A stretch of 6,497 bases of DNA from Paludibacteraceae bacterium (GTDB taxonomy: Bacteria; Bacteroidota; Bacteroidia; Bacteroidales; Paludibacteraceae), in assembly GCA_017550055.1 (NCBI GenBank), contig JAFYMM010000317.1:1-6497 (forward strand). Reading direction: 5' to 3'. A model generated the notes under the pieces. That model worked only from the letters and a program-made list of their open reading frames with translations, was not told the DNA's origin and did not search any database. Position 1 is the stretch's first letter; each line of letters opens with the position of its first letter. Shown in pieces: positions 1 to 5,322 of this stretch. A program made the position numbers and the translations under genes.

Positions 1-560
1 AAACAACAATTCGAAGATAATTTTGTTACAAACGTTTGAGGAGCAACACACAGTTGCTCTATTGCAGCATTTATTCGCTCTATTCGGTATATGGTGTCAT
101 TCGAACTTATTGATAACCGAGACAACAACCATTTTTCGATAAAATTGACACAAAGGTTGTTATCTTCACATTCGAACACTTGTTTTGCTAATTCGTTGAA
201 CTGTTTATCATCTATATCGTAACCTGATATTTCTTTATTGTAAAAAGCAGAAACAGGAGTGTTCAGAAACATATTTATCGTATGTGGATAAAATACCACG
301 ACAATCATTTCAATGTCGTCATTGGCTTGTAGATGTGAGGAAAAATTGACCTGCCCACTGATTGTTAGTTTATCCTGTGTTGCGCCCAATTCAGGGACAA
401 ACAGCGGTGTTCGCTTATGAAAGATGATTTGAGGACATCCGATTGGAAATGTATAGGTACTCAGCATTTGATTACTACTGAATACCCAATAGTACCTCAC
501 ATAAGGTTGTAACAACAGACATGGTTTATAAAACTTAAATTCTTCTTGAATCATACTCAT
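1..560 (-). CDS. AraC-family transcriptional regulator, N-terminal part (truncated by window edge)
   Basis: The minus strand is open for 186 codons from an ATG at 560 down to base 1 with no stop, so the gene continues past the left edge. The translation begins MSMIQEEFKFYKPCLLLQPY and continues with VRYYWVF, TFPIGCPQIIFH and a long beta-rich region. This resembles the N-terminal ligand-sensing domain (DUF6597-like) of many Bacteroidetes AraC regulators, in which 'L.PYV..YW' and 'FP.GC..IIF' recur. The last visible part, INAAIEQL then TKLSSNCC, fits the start of the first helix-turn-helix, so the DNA-binding half lies outside the window. An in-frame TAA lies eight codons upstream, so the start is at 560 or the second ATG at 554; no Shine-Dalgarno is evident. 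It lies 208 bases downstream of the AbiE pair on the same strand with no clear terminator between. The signal sensed and the target genes cannot be deduced. The family call is by pattern recognition of half a protein. Confidence 0.75.
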   Translation of the reverse strand, partial: MSMIQEEFKFYKPCLLLQPYVRYYWVFSSNQMLSTYTFPIGCPQIIFHKRTPLFVPELGATQDKLTISGQVNFSSHLQANDDIEMIVVVFYPHTINMFLNTPVSAFYNKEISGYDIDDKQFNELAKQVFECEDNNLCVNFIEKWLLSRLSISSNDTIYRIERINAAIEQLCVAPQTFVTKLSSNCC

Positions 561-630
561 TGATTGGTAGCATGCGGTTTGATTTTATTAAATCGATTGA
601 TTCTACTAAATTCTTTACTTTAAGTTTCAT
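535..630 (-). CDS. Doubtful small ORF overlapping the regulator start (31 aa)
   Basis: An ATG at 630 opens a 31-codon frame ending in TAA at 535. It reads MKLKVKNLVESIDLIKSNRM followed by LPINEYDSRRI and overlaps the first 26 bases of the AraC-type gene in another frame. The frame is also open upstream without an ATG to 696 (TAA at 697-699), and the extra residues (NSEAIKSITEQRLNI) keep a lysine-rich, helix-like character. It could be a leader peptide coupled to translation of the regulator, the surviving tail of a decayed gene, or a chance open frame in A/T-rich DNA. No family is recognised and no ribosome binding site is clear. Confidence 0.25.
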   Translation of the reverse strand: MKLKVKNLVESIDLIKSNRMLPINEYDSRRI

Positions 631-768
631 GATATTGAGACGTTGTTCTGTAATACTTTTTATGGCTTCAGAATTGTATTTATTATGCAATAGTACTTAA
701 ACAACTATTCTTTTCACTGTAAATATACTTTTTTTGAATGAATTGCTTGAGTAATTACCATATATTGA

Positions 769-1596
769 TTATTCTATTCTCACCATGTTAGCCAATTGAA
801 CAAAATAGTCATTTGACCAGATATCCAATTCTTTAGGATTGCGTACAAAAGGGAGTACATCCTCTTTTACTTGCTTAATATCCGTACTAGAAAGACGTTC
901 CTTGAGCTTCTCCTTGAATTGTTCAGGAGTAATATCTTCGTTGTTGAACTGCTTGCATCTTTCGGCCAAATGTGCAAAATTAAGTGGTACATTATGACGA
1001 ATATACCACTCAAAGTCGTACCAATCACGCCCCTTTACTCTGTTCTTCCAAGTACGATATACAAGGGCGTGCATTTTGCCAGCGAACAAATCTGGCAAGG
1101 TAAAACAGCGAGTCATAAACGAATGAGGTTGGAGTAGTAGTTTCTGTTCCGTCTTGAAATTCAATGGAGGACAAGTATCAACCTCAATCTTGATTTTTAT
1201 TGACTTCTCTGTTTGAAACATTACATCATATACATCGGTATTGTCCTTCAGAAAAGCAGATTCAACTTTACCGAAATTCTTCTTATCCTTCTTCTTAATT
1301 TCAACCTCACGTCCCACCAAAGCGAATGCATCCACGATGGGTTGGAAATACTTGCTGAAATCAAATGCTTCATCCTGCGCTAGCAGAGAAAAATCCATAT
1401 CTTCACTAAAGCGCTGCAACCCGTGAAAGATTCTCAGGCAAGTACCACCATAAAATGCAGCAGATTCAAAAAATCCCCCACTATACAAACCAGCAAGAAT
1501 CACCTGTTGGTTTATTTCAAAAATTGCGTTTCGCTTGTTCTGCTCTGTCGTCAAATCGTAACGAGACAACATGCTATCATAAATTTCATTTTTCAT
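769..1596 (-). CDS. AbiEii/AbiGii-family nucleotidyltransferase toxin of a type IV toxin-antitoxin pair
   Basis: This 275-residue protein is the toxin half of an AbiE system. The family belongs to the DNA polymerase beta-type nucleotidyltransferase fold; characterised members act in the cytoplasm, are bacteriostatic, and some modify tRNA. Visible landmarks are GGTCLR at residues 50-55, then RFSEDMDF at 62-69 with the probable metal-binding acidic pair D66 and D68. A strand KIKIEVD at 134-140 probably carries the third acidic residue. The conserved C-terminal block at 169-194 (DLFAGKMHALVYR, then KGRDWYD) has K174, R190, D191 and D194 in the places the family usually conserves. Length is normal and all motifs are intact, so it should be active. 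Its start overlaps the antitoxin stop as ATGA, implying translational coupling. The precise substrate, and whether it protects against phage, are not shown by the sequence. Confidence 0.9.
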   Translation of the reverse strand: MKNEIYDSMLSRYDLTTEQNKRNAIFEINQQVILAGLYSGGFFESAAFYGGTCLRIFHGLQRFSEDMDFSLLAQDEAFDFSKYFQPIVDAFALVGREVEIKKKDKKNFGKVESAFLKDNTDVYDVMFQTEKSIKIKIEVDTCPPLNFKTEQKLLLQPHSFMTRCFTLPDLFAGKMHALVYRTWKNRVKGRDWYDFEWYIRHNVPLNFAHLAERCKQFNNEDITPEQFKEKLKERLSSTDIKQVKEDVLPFVRNPKELDIWSNDYFVQLANMVRIE

Positions 1597-2219
1597 CGTC
1601 TTAGAAACTTTAATACAGTTGCAATTGAGTCGGCTTTCTTTCCCACCTTTATATAATCTTCAAAAACAGTTGCATCAAATTTATAGAATTCATCCATATC
1701 CATTCGGATATCATGTTCAAGATAGTTTTCTACGTCCTTCAAAAAACGTAGATTTACCTTGGAAGAATTTGCTATCAAATCGCACAAAGCCTTTTCGGGC
1801 GATGCTATCAAAAATGCATATTCCCCTTTATGCAAACTCCTTACTCCTACCGAAAACGCATCTCGGGCAATATACTTGTAATCGTAATTCCCTATCGGAG
1901 TCTGAAAATTTCGTGAATGCTTGACCGTCATGGATTGATGCGTATACACAGCCTCTGGAATCAAGCCATAATATCTCAATGCTGTCGACATGGAGATGTA
2001 AGAAGGAGCATAAAGATGATTTGCTATCAATTCATTTGAAAGTGTCTTTCCCGAATGTTCGGGGTTGACAACATATAGCCCCCTTTTTAATCTTATAATA
2101 TACCCGTTTTTCTCAAGCCAAATAACCTTCTTGTCTGTTGACTTGAGTTCTGGATATAACGATTCTATGATTGAAGTCGTTATAGGGATTGCTCCTATTT
2201 CCTTTAATTGTCTATTCAT
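1593..2219 (-). CDS. AbiEi-family antitoxin and transcriptional autorepressor
   Basis: This 208-residue protein is the antitoxin partner of the adjacent nucleotidyltransferase. In characterised AbiE systems the antitoxin has an N-terminal winged helix that binds inverted repeats in its own promoter, and a C-terminal domain needed for antitoxicity. The toxin is neutralised without a stable complex, hence 'type IV'. Here residues about 8-50 look like the winged helix, ending in the wing-like KNGYIIRLKRGLYVV at 37-51. The middle carries the family pattern SNELIANHLYAPSYISMSTA at 61-80, then LRYYGLIPE at 81-89. SPEKALCDLI at 140-149 is another recurrent block. The start at 2219 lacks a Shine-Dalgarno, as is usual in Bacteroidetes. 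It is the first gene of the operon, with a perfect palindrome 23 bases upstream that probably serves as its binding site. Family call secure; autorepression is inferred from relatives. Confidence 0.9.
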   Translation of the reverse strand: MNRQLKEIGAIPITTSIIESLYPELKSTDKKVIWLEKNGYIIRLKRGLYVVNPEHSGKTLSNELIANHLYAPSYISMSTALRYYGLIPEAVYTHQSMTVKHSRNFQTPIGNYDYKYIARDAFSVGVRSLHKGEYAFLIASPEKALCDLIANSSKVNLRFLKDVENYLEHDIRMDMDEFYKFDATVFEDYIKVGKKADSIATVLKFLRR

Positions 2220-2241
2220 ATTGTAAATGTAGTAATATTTT

Positions 2242-2265
2242 GAATAATAAAAGAGTTTATTATTC
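2242..2265. promoter_or_regulatory. Perfect 10-bp palindrome, candidate AbiEi operator
   Basis: GAATAATAAA at 2242-2251 and its exact reverse complement TTTATTATTC at 2256-2265 are separated by AGAG. The element starts 23 bases upstream of the antitoxin ATG, where a repressor would block transcription initiation or early elongation. AbiEi proteins are known to bind inverted repeats upstream of their own genes. As RNA it would make only a weak A-U hairpin without a GC core, so a DNA operator is the better reading. Binding itself is an inference. Confidence 0.55.
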
Positions 2266-2400
2266 TTTTTCTATTCAAATATTTGCTATTAATAATTTGG
2301 ATTCTAGTTTCCATTCACTATATGTCATCCCTGTGAATTATATGTAAACACAAAGCCACCAAGAGAAAAAAGAATTAGAGGTTAAGTGTGGTTTAGTTTA

Positions 2401-2426
2401 AATTCTTGAGTATATATGCAAGAATT
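2401..2426. repeat. Small inverted repeat (8-bp arms)
   Basis: AATTCTTG at 2401-2408 is matched by CAAGAATT at 2419-2426 around a 10-base A/T loop. It is too weak and lacks the U-tract expected of an intrinsic terminator. Its role is unknown and it may be incidental in A/T-rich DNA. Confidence 0.3.
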
Positions 2427-2477
2427 AAGAAAACGAAAAAATATAAATTTGGGTGAAATAAATGTAGAGAACAAATG

Positions 2478-2485
2478 CAAAGGTA
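2478..2485 (-). promoter_or_regulatory. Possible Bacteroidetes -7 promoter element reading toward the AbiE operon
   Basis: The minus strand reads TACCTTTG, a full match to TAnnTTTG, and continues CA as the porin element does. No TTG occurs 19-21 bases upstream; a run of A/T occupies that place. If active it would give the antitoxin a leader of roughly 250 bases. Alternatively the transcript could be a small RNA. The octamer is short, so this rests on one element only. Confidence 0.35.
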
Positions 2486-2662
2486 CTATTTTTTTTTTGA
2501 AATATAAAAATTCTTTTCTTCTTTTTCTAGGATTGTTAGATATATTTGTATTTATAATAGGAAATGAGTTGTTATTGTAGTTGTATCTAATATTGTGTTA
2601 TGGTTGTGGATTGGATATAGGTGGTGTAGTTGAATTGTTTTATATTTTATTTTAGGATGGAG

Positions 2663-2686
2663 TTGCAAAGTTACAACATTTTGCAA
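2663..2686. repeat. Inverted repeat carrying a second minus-strand -7-like octamer
   Basis: TTGCAAA at 2663-2669 and TTTGCAA at 2680-2686 form 7-bp arms around a 10-base spacer. Overlapping it, the minus strand of 2666-2673 reads TAACTTTG, which fits TAnnTTTG, but there is no properly spaced TTG upstream. It could be an operator-covered promoter or chance; no downstream minus-strand gene lies nearer than the AbiE operon. Confidence 0.25.
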
Positions 2687-2740
2687 TTGTGTTGTAGGTT
2701 TGTGGAGGTTTAAGTTGGTTTGGTAGGTTTAATCAATTTC

Positions 2741-2761
2741 TCATTCCTCATTCCTCATTCC
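2741..2761. repeat. TCATTCC heptamer, three tandem copies
   Basis: Three exact back-to-back copies of TCATTCC lie at 2741-2747, 2748-2754 and 2755-2761, followed by a degenerate TCACTAT. The plus strand is pyrimidine-rich here. The 7-bp period is the same as in two other arrays in this window, at 2947 and 5862. Confidence 0.85.
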
Positions 2762-2801
2762 TCACTATAAATACCCACTCACAGTGTGTATTACCCTCTA
2801 A

Positions 2802-2915
2802 ATACCCTCAAGCAAACTGCTAGGTAGAAAACGGACACAATCAATACACAATGAGAGTGTGTATTTGCTAAGAAAAAAGGCAAGTCGAGTTAGTTAATAT
2901 ATTGCTTGAGGGTAT
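2802..2915. repeat. Nested inverted repeat, 114 bp (MITE-like or structured RNA)
   Basis: ATACCCTCAAGCAA at 2802-2815 is the exact reverse complement of 2902-2915, giving 14-bp outer arms. Inside, AATACACA at 2843-2850 pairs with TGTGTATT at 2858-2865 around a 7-base loop. The outer motif has a partial direct copy just upstream (TACCCTCTAA at 2792-2801), and GTGTGTATT occurs both at 2784-2792 and 2857-2865. No target-site duplication is visible at the ends and there is no ORF inside. It could be a small non-autonomous element, a structured RNA, or a local rearrangement product. Confidence 0.6.
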
Positions 2916-2946
2916 GGTTATCCTATGAAGAAGGTTGCTAGAAATA

Positions 2947-3016
2947 GGGAGTAGGGAGCAGGGAGTAGGGAGTAGGGAGTAGGGAGCAAGGAGTAGGGGG
3001 CAAGGAGCAGGGAGTA
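2947..3016. repeat. G-rich heptamer array (GGGAGYA, ten units), potential G-quadruplex
   Basis: Ten consecutive 7-bp units run without interruption. The consensus is GGGAGTA or GGGAGCA; units 7 and 9 begin AGG and unit 8 is GGGGGCA. The first six units place GGG runs exactly every seven bases with 4-base loops, which satisfies the usual four-tract G-quadruplex pattern on the plus strand more than once. The array lies about 200 bases beyond the 3' end of the porin gene and beyond its terminator. It is unrelated to a CRISPR, having no spacers. Confidence 0.9.
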
Positions 3017-3023
3017 TGGGTTG

Positions 3024-3078
3024 TCCTTCGTATATCCTTCGTATATGTTTCGTATATGTTTCGTATATCCTTCGTAGA
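3024..3078. repeat. 11-bp tandem array, five units (TCCTTCGTATA / TGTTTCGTATA)
   Basis: Units start at 3024, 3035, 3046, 3057 and 3068. Units 1 and 2 are identical, units 3 and 4 are identical to each other (TG TT in place of TC CT), and unit 5 ends TAGA. Each holds the core TTCGTA. The period is close to one helical turn, so each core would face the same side of DNA. It lies between the G-rich heptamer array and the porin terminator. Confidence 0.9.
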
Positions 3079-3097
3079 AGTTAAGGTGTGAGGTAAT

Positions 3098-3126
3098 AAA
3101 AAAAACTGCGACATTGTCGCAGTTTT
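3098..3126 (-). terminator. Intrinsic terminator of the porin gene
   Basis: On the minus strand, 21 bases after the porin stop, AAAACTGCGAC pairs perfectly with GTCGCAGTTTT (11 bp, 3-base loop) and runs into a tract of eight T. The GC core plus T-tract is a textbook Rho-independent terminator. On the plus strand the hairpin is followed by only four T, so it works mainly for the porin. Confidence 0.9.
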
Positions 3127-3146
3127 CTATTTTGATGATTTTGTGG

Positions 3147-4169
3147 TTATAGGCCGAAATAGCAACTTACGTATGCCATATATTTGTTGGTTGCTTCGGT
3201 TGAGGCTGGGATAGTCATTCTGAAGTTAGGGGCTACTTTCACGTATTTGCCTAATTTCACTTGCAAGCCGGCTATTACTGCCATTTCATCTTTGTCGGCA
3301 TATTTGTGATTGAGAGAGTTCAACCAATCGTATCTTGCATATATGTCCACTATTTTATGTGCTTTGATGGTGCCATACACCGAGCATCCTACTTTGTTGT
3401 CGTCTAACACGTTTTTTGAATTTTGCATCATTGCAAATTCTCCAGCAAGCGAAAATCTGTCGCATTTATAGCCCACGAAGGCTGCATAGTTGTATATATT
3501 CACTTTGTCGGCCTCTGTTGCATCGTTCAATCCGCCATACAATCGCATTGATAATCCTTTTGTTGGTGTGAATGTCAATCCTAATCCGTATTGAAAGCCC
3601 ATGTCGCCTTGCAGTTTTTTGTAGCCTTCGCCATTTGTCATAATGGCATCTGCCGAGAGCCAATCGGTGAATTTATATGCCACGGACAAGCCTAAATCTG
3701 CGCTACTGCCAAATTTGTATTGGTCTTGGAACGATTTATAGATGTATCGATAGCCCCAAAATTTCTCTTGCATATTGAATTGGGTAGTCGAAATCATACC
3801 TCCCGACAAGGTCAAACCCTTGTGTTTCCAAGTGATTTGCGCATTTTTTATGTATGCTACATAGTGATAATCATTGACTGCGTCGGGTTTGCCAACATCT
3901 AATACAGCTTTTAGTTCTAATCCATTCCCTAATGAATATTGATAGCCTACATACGAGCGGTCTAAACCAAAGCCACATTTTGATATTCCATTGTCGAATG
4001 TTGTGTTGAAATTAGCAAATACTGTGATGATAGCCTTGCCTTTTGGCTCTGTTTCTGCCTCCGTTTTTGCATATTCTTTGGTCGATACCTCGACTGAATC
4101 TTTTGCATATATAGCCTCACAACATGTGATTGCCATAATCACCGCCAAAAGAATTTTTATTTTTCTCAT
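3147..4169 (-). CDS. Outer-membrane beta-barrel porin (Bacteroidales type)
   Basis: This 340-residue protein has an N-terminal Sec signal: positive MRKIK, a hydrophobic stretch to about residue 15, and likely cleavage after A22 (AIYA, then KDS). A short hydrophilic linker rich in K and E follows (about 23-45). The remainder alternates hydrophobic and polar residues with frequent aromatics and Gly and ends in YVSCYFGL, as expected for a transmembrane beta-barrel inserted by the BAM machinery. Blocks such as SKCGFGLDRSYVGY, QEKFWGYRY and SADLGLSVAY resemble a Bacteroidales family annotated as porin, distantly like OprO/OprP; a substrate cannot be assigned. Cys16 and Cys17 lie in the signal but do not make a good lipobox. 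It stands alone as a transcription unit with its own -7 element 27 bases upstream of the ATG and its own terminator, and is divergent from the lipoprotein gene. Confidence 0.8.
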   Translation of the reverse strand: MRKIKILLAVIMAITCCEAIYAKDSVEVSTKEYAKTEAETEPKGKAIITVFANFNTTFDNGISKCGFGLDRSYVGYQYSLGNGLELKAVLDVGKPDAVNDYHYVAYIKNAQITWKHKGLTLSGGMISTTQFNMQEKFWGYRYIYKSFQDQYKFGSSADLGLSVAYKFTDWLSADAIMTNGEGYKKLQGDMGFQYGLGLTFTPTKGLSMRLYGGLNDATEADKVNIYNYAAFVGYKCDRFSLAGEFAMMQNSKNVLDDNKVGCSVYGTIKAHKIVDIYARYDWLNSLNHKYADKDEMAVIAGLQVKLGKYVKVAPNFRMTIPASTEATNKYMAYVSCYFGL

Positions 4170-4195
4170 AATATTTCCATTTTTAATTCCGACTG

Positions 4196-4203
4196 CAAAG
4201 ATA
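4196..4203 (-). promoter_or_regulatory. -7 promoter element of the porin gene
   Basis: The minus strand reads TATCTTTG, a full match to the Bacteroidetes TAnnTTTG element and the same octamer as the purE promoter. It lies 26 bases upstream of the porin ATG, giving a leader of about 20 bases. No TTG is found at the expected -33 position (A/T-rich sequence instead), so the upstream half is weak. Confidence 0.6.
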
Positions 4204-4277
4204 CGGATTAAAAATTATATTGATGTTATAAAATTGGTGAAATTTTTAGTAAGTATTGCATTTTTAGGATAAAATAG

Positions 4278-4308
4278 TTGTAAAATTCAAAAAAAGTTTT
4301 TACCTTTG
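4278..4308 (+). promoter_or_regulatory. Promoter of the lipoprotein gene
   Basis: TTG at 4278-4280 is followed after exactly 20 bases by TACCTTTG at 4301-4308, matching both halves of the Bacteroidetes primary promoter at optimal spacing. The transcript would start near 4314 and have a leader of about 40 bases. The divergent porin promoter lies about 75 bases away, so the two could share regulation. Confidence 0.8.
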
Positions 4309-4331
4309 CCCTCGTAAAAACATTTTATTAA

Positions 4332-4348
4332 CCTTGAATCAAGGAGGT
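4332..4348 (+). promoter_or_regulatory. Strong Shine-Dalgarno partly inside a small hairpin
   Basis: AAGGAGGT at 4341-4348 sits four bases before the ATG at 4353 and fixes that start over the GTG at 4347, which lies inside the Shine-Dalgarno. CCTTG at 4332-4336 and CAAGG at 4340-4344 can pair around AAT and would cover the left half of the Shine-Dalgarno. So strong a site is uncommon in Bacteroidetes, where most genes, including the others here, use A/T-rich leaders. Confidence 0.7.
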
Positions 4349-4352
4349 GGTT

Positions 4353-5054
4353 ATGAAAAAATTATTTTTGTTACTATTTGCAATGATTTCTTTTGTTGCA
4401 TGTGAAGTTAAAGGTCCAGTTGAAGATGAGACCGATAAGTTAAAGATTGGAGAAGAGTCGATAACTGAAGATGATGAATTAACAGAAGATGAGCCATACG
4501 AACCAATGGCGGAAGATTTTATTCGTGAAGAAGTTGCTAATCCATACGGAGTGGTGGAATTGAATGAAGAGCAGGCGAGGAAGATTATGGAGGATTATTT
4601 GGATGGAATAAATGTTAATTTTTCGACTGGAGAATTGAATGTTATAGAGAGTTTGACGGGATTGAATCATTTTCGTTTCGAAGTGTATTATAAGGGAGTT
4701 TGGGTTGATGGGCATAGAATTACATTGCATCCAATGCGAGATCACGAAACAAATGAGTTTTCGACAACACAAGTGTTGATAACAGGTACAAGTTTGTTTT
4801 ATAATGATATTTCGGTTAAACCGAAATTGTCTGAAAAAGAGGCTTTGGAATGTTTGAAACAGAGTGATAGCGCGATAACTGATGAGGTGATAGTGTCGGA
4901 ACCAGAATTGTTGATTCAAAAAGATTTAGGGAAAGCTCCGAATTTGGCTTATAAAGTGACCGTTGATTTTTCACTGTTTGATCGTTGGGATTATTATGTT
5001 TCGGCTCAAACAGGTGAGGTTGTTGATAGAACTTATGAAGGCGCAATAGAATAA
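4353..5054 (+). CDS. Lipoprotein with stand-alone FTP/PepSY (thermolysin-propeptide-like) domains
   Basis: The 233-residue product begins MKKLFLLLFAMISFVAC, a type II signal with the lipid-bearing Cys at 17. A very acidic, probably disordered linker follows (about 18-62, rich in E and D), which may direct surface exposure, though the usual export signal next to Cys is not clear. The folded part resembles the propeptide of M4/M36 metallopeptidases. FRFEVYYKGVWVDGHRITLH at 107-126 matches the FTP pattern 'Y..GV.V.G..v.vH'. LSEKEALECL at 159-168, LAYKVTV at 198-204 and WDYYVSAQTGEVVDR at 212-226 match the PepSY part that precedes the mature enzyme. The gene stops there: no HExxH catalytic domain follows, and a terminator lies 20 bases on. 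It may inhibit or assist a peptidase encoded elsewhere, or bind a different ligand. Lipoprotein call strong; domain call by pattern. Confidence 0.8.
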   Translation: MKKLFLLLFAMISFVACEVKGPVEDETDKLKIGEESITEDDELTEDEPYEPMAEDFIREEVANPYGVVELNEEQARKIMEDYLDGINVNFSTGELNVIESLTGLNHFRFEVYYKGVWVDGHRITLHPMRDHETNEFSTTQVLITGTSLFYNDISVKPKLSEKEALECLKQSDSAITDEVIVSEPELLIQKDLGKAPNLAYKVTVDFSLFDRWDYYVSAQTGEVVDRTYEGAIE

Positions 5055-5074
5055 TATAAGGAAAGAATAATATG

Positions 5075-5114
5075 AAAAAAGGTTGTTCCATATAAAATTG
5101 GGGCAACCTTTTTT
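5075..5114 (+). terminator. Intrinsic terminator of the lipoprotein gene
   Basis: AAAAAAGGTTG at 5075-5085 pairs exactly with CAACCTTTTTT at 5104-5114. TTCC at 5086-5089 opposite GGGG at 5100-5103 extends the stem by two G-U and two C-G pairs, leaving a 10-base loop. The A-tract before and T-tract after make it potentially active from both sides. Confidence 0.9.
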
Positions 5115-5183
5115 GTCTATTGTTTTAACATTCTACGACCTTTAACATCCTTTGAGAGTGAGTGATTTGGGAGATTGTGAATT

Positions 5184-5215
5184 TTAACAAAAAAAATATT
5201 TTATTTATTTGTTAA
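5184..5215. repeat. Inverted repeat just upstream of the purE promoter
   Basis: TTAACAAA at 5184-5191 and TTTGTTAA at 5208-5215 are exact inverse copies 16 bases apart, ending five bases before the -33 element. The position suits an activator site or an A/T-rich promoter-enhancing element, but the composition makes chance possible. Confidence 0.35.
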
Positions 5216-5220
5216 TTTTG

Positions 5221-5251
5221 TTTGTTGTGTCGGATAATTTTTCTATCTTTG
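5221..5251 (+). promoter_or_regulatory. Promoter of purE-purL
   Basis: TTTG at 5221-5224, a 19-base spacer and TATCTTTG at 5244-5251 match both halves of the Bacteroidetes promoter consensus. Transcription would begin near 5257, giving a leader of about 65 bases. I see no purine riboswitch: the leader is too short and lacks the conserved aptamer stems. Confidence 0.8.
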
Positions 5252-5322
5252 TACGTTAATTTGGACGTATATTCGTTGGTTTGCTAATTGGCAAAGACAA
5301 AATACTAATAACTAAAAAATAT

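Larger units (their letters stand above)
2266..3097. other. Long repeat-rich intergenic region without a convincing gene
   Basis: No frame on either strand shows a protein-like ORF with a plausible start between the AbiE operon and the porin terminator. The left part (to about 2530) is A/T-rich with small hairpins and one promoter-like octamer facing the AbiE genes. From about 2530 to 2740 the plus strand is conspicuously G and T rich and poor in C. From 2741 onward it is dominated by tandem and inverted repeats, listed separately. Only very short ORFs occur (for example 18 codons from 2656), none with a recognisable product. A non-coding RNA cannot be excluded. Confidence 0.6.

Noticed and set aside
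871..1924. Plus-strand ORFs of 61-101 codons inside the AbiE genes
   Set aside because: They are antisense to two well-supported genes, have no family resemblance, and their compositions look like reverse readings of the real coding frames.
2947..3078. CRISPR array
   Set aside because: The repeats are 7 and 11 bp and directly adjacent, with no unique spacers and no cas genes nearby.
4347..4352. GTG start for the lipoprotein gene
   Set aside because: The GTG lies inside the Shine-Dalgarno itself; the ATG at 4353 has correct spacing and gives a normal lipoprotein signal.
5073..5096. Small ORF starting MKKGCSI after the lipoprotein gene
   Set aside because: It lies wholly inside the intrinsic terminator hairpin and has only seven codons.
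4479..5106. Minus-strand ORFs of 146 and 96 codons opposite the lipoprotein gene
   Set aside because: The plus-strand gene has a signal peptide, lipobox, promoter, Shine-Dalgarno and terminator. The minus-strand products are rich in Phe, Ile, His and Gln as expected for shadows of an A/T-rich gene.
5281..5322. Upstream TTG start for purE
   Set aside because: It adds 14 residues not expected in PurE, and the ATG at 5323 gives the family N terminus directly.
5252..5322. Purine riboswitch in the purE leader
   Set aside because: The leader is only about 65 bases, has just a 5-bp possible stem (TTTGC/GCAAA) and lacks the conserved loop sequences of the purine aptamer.
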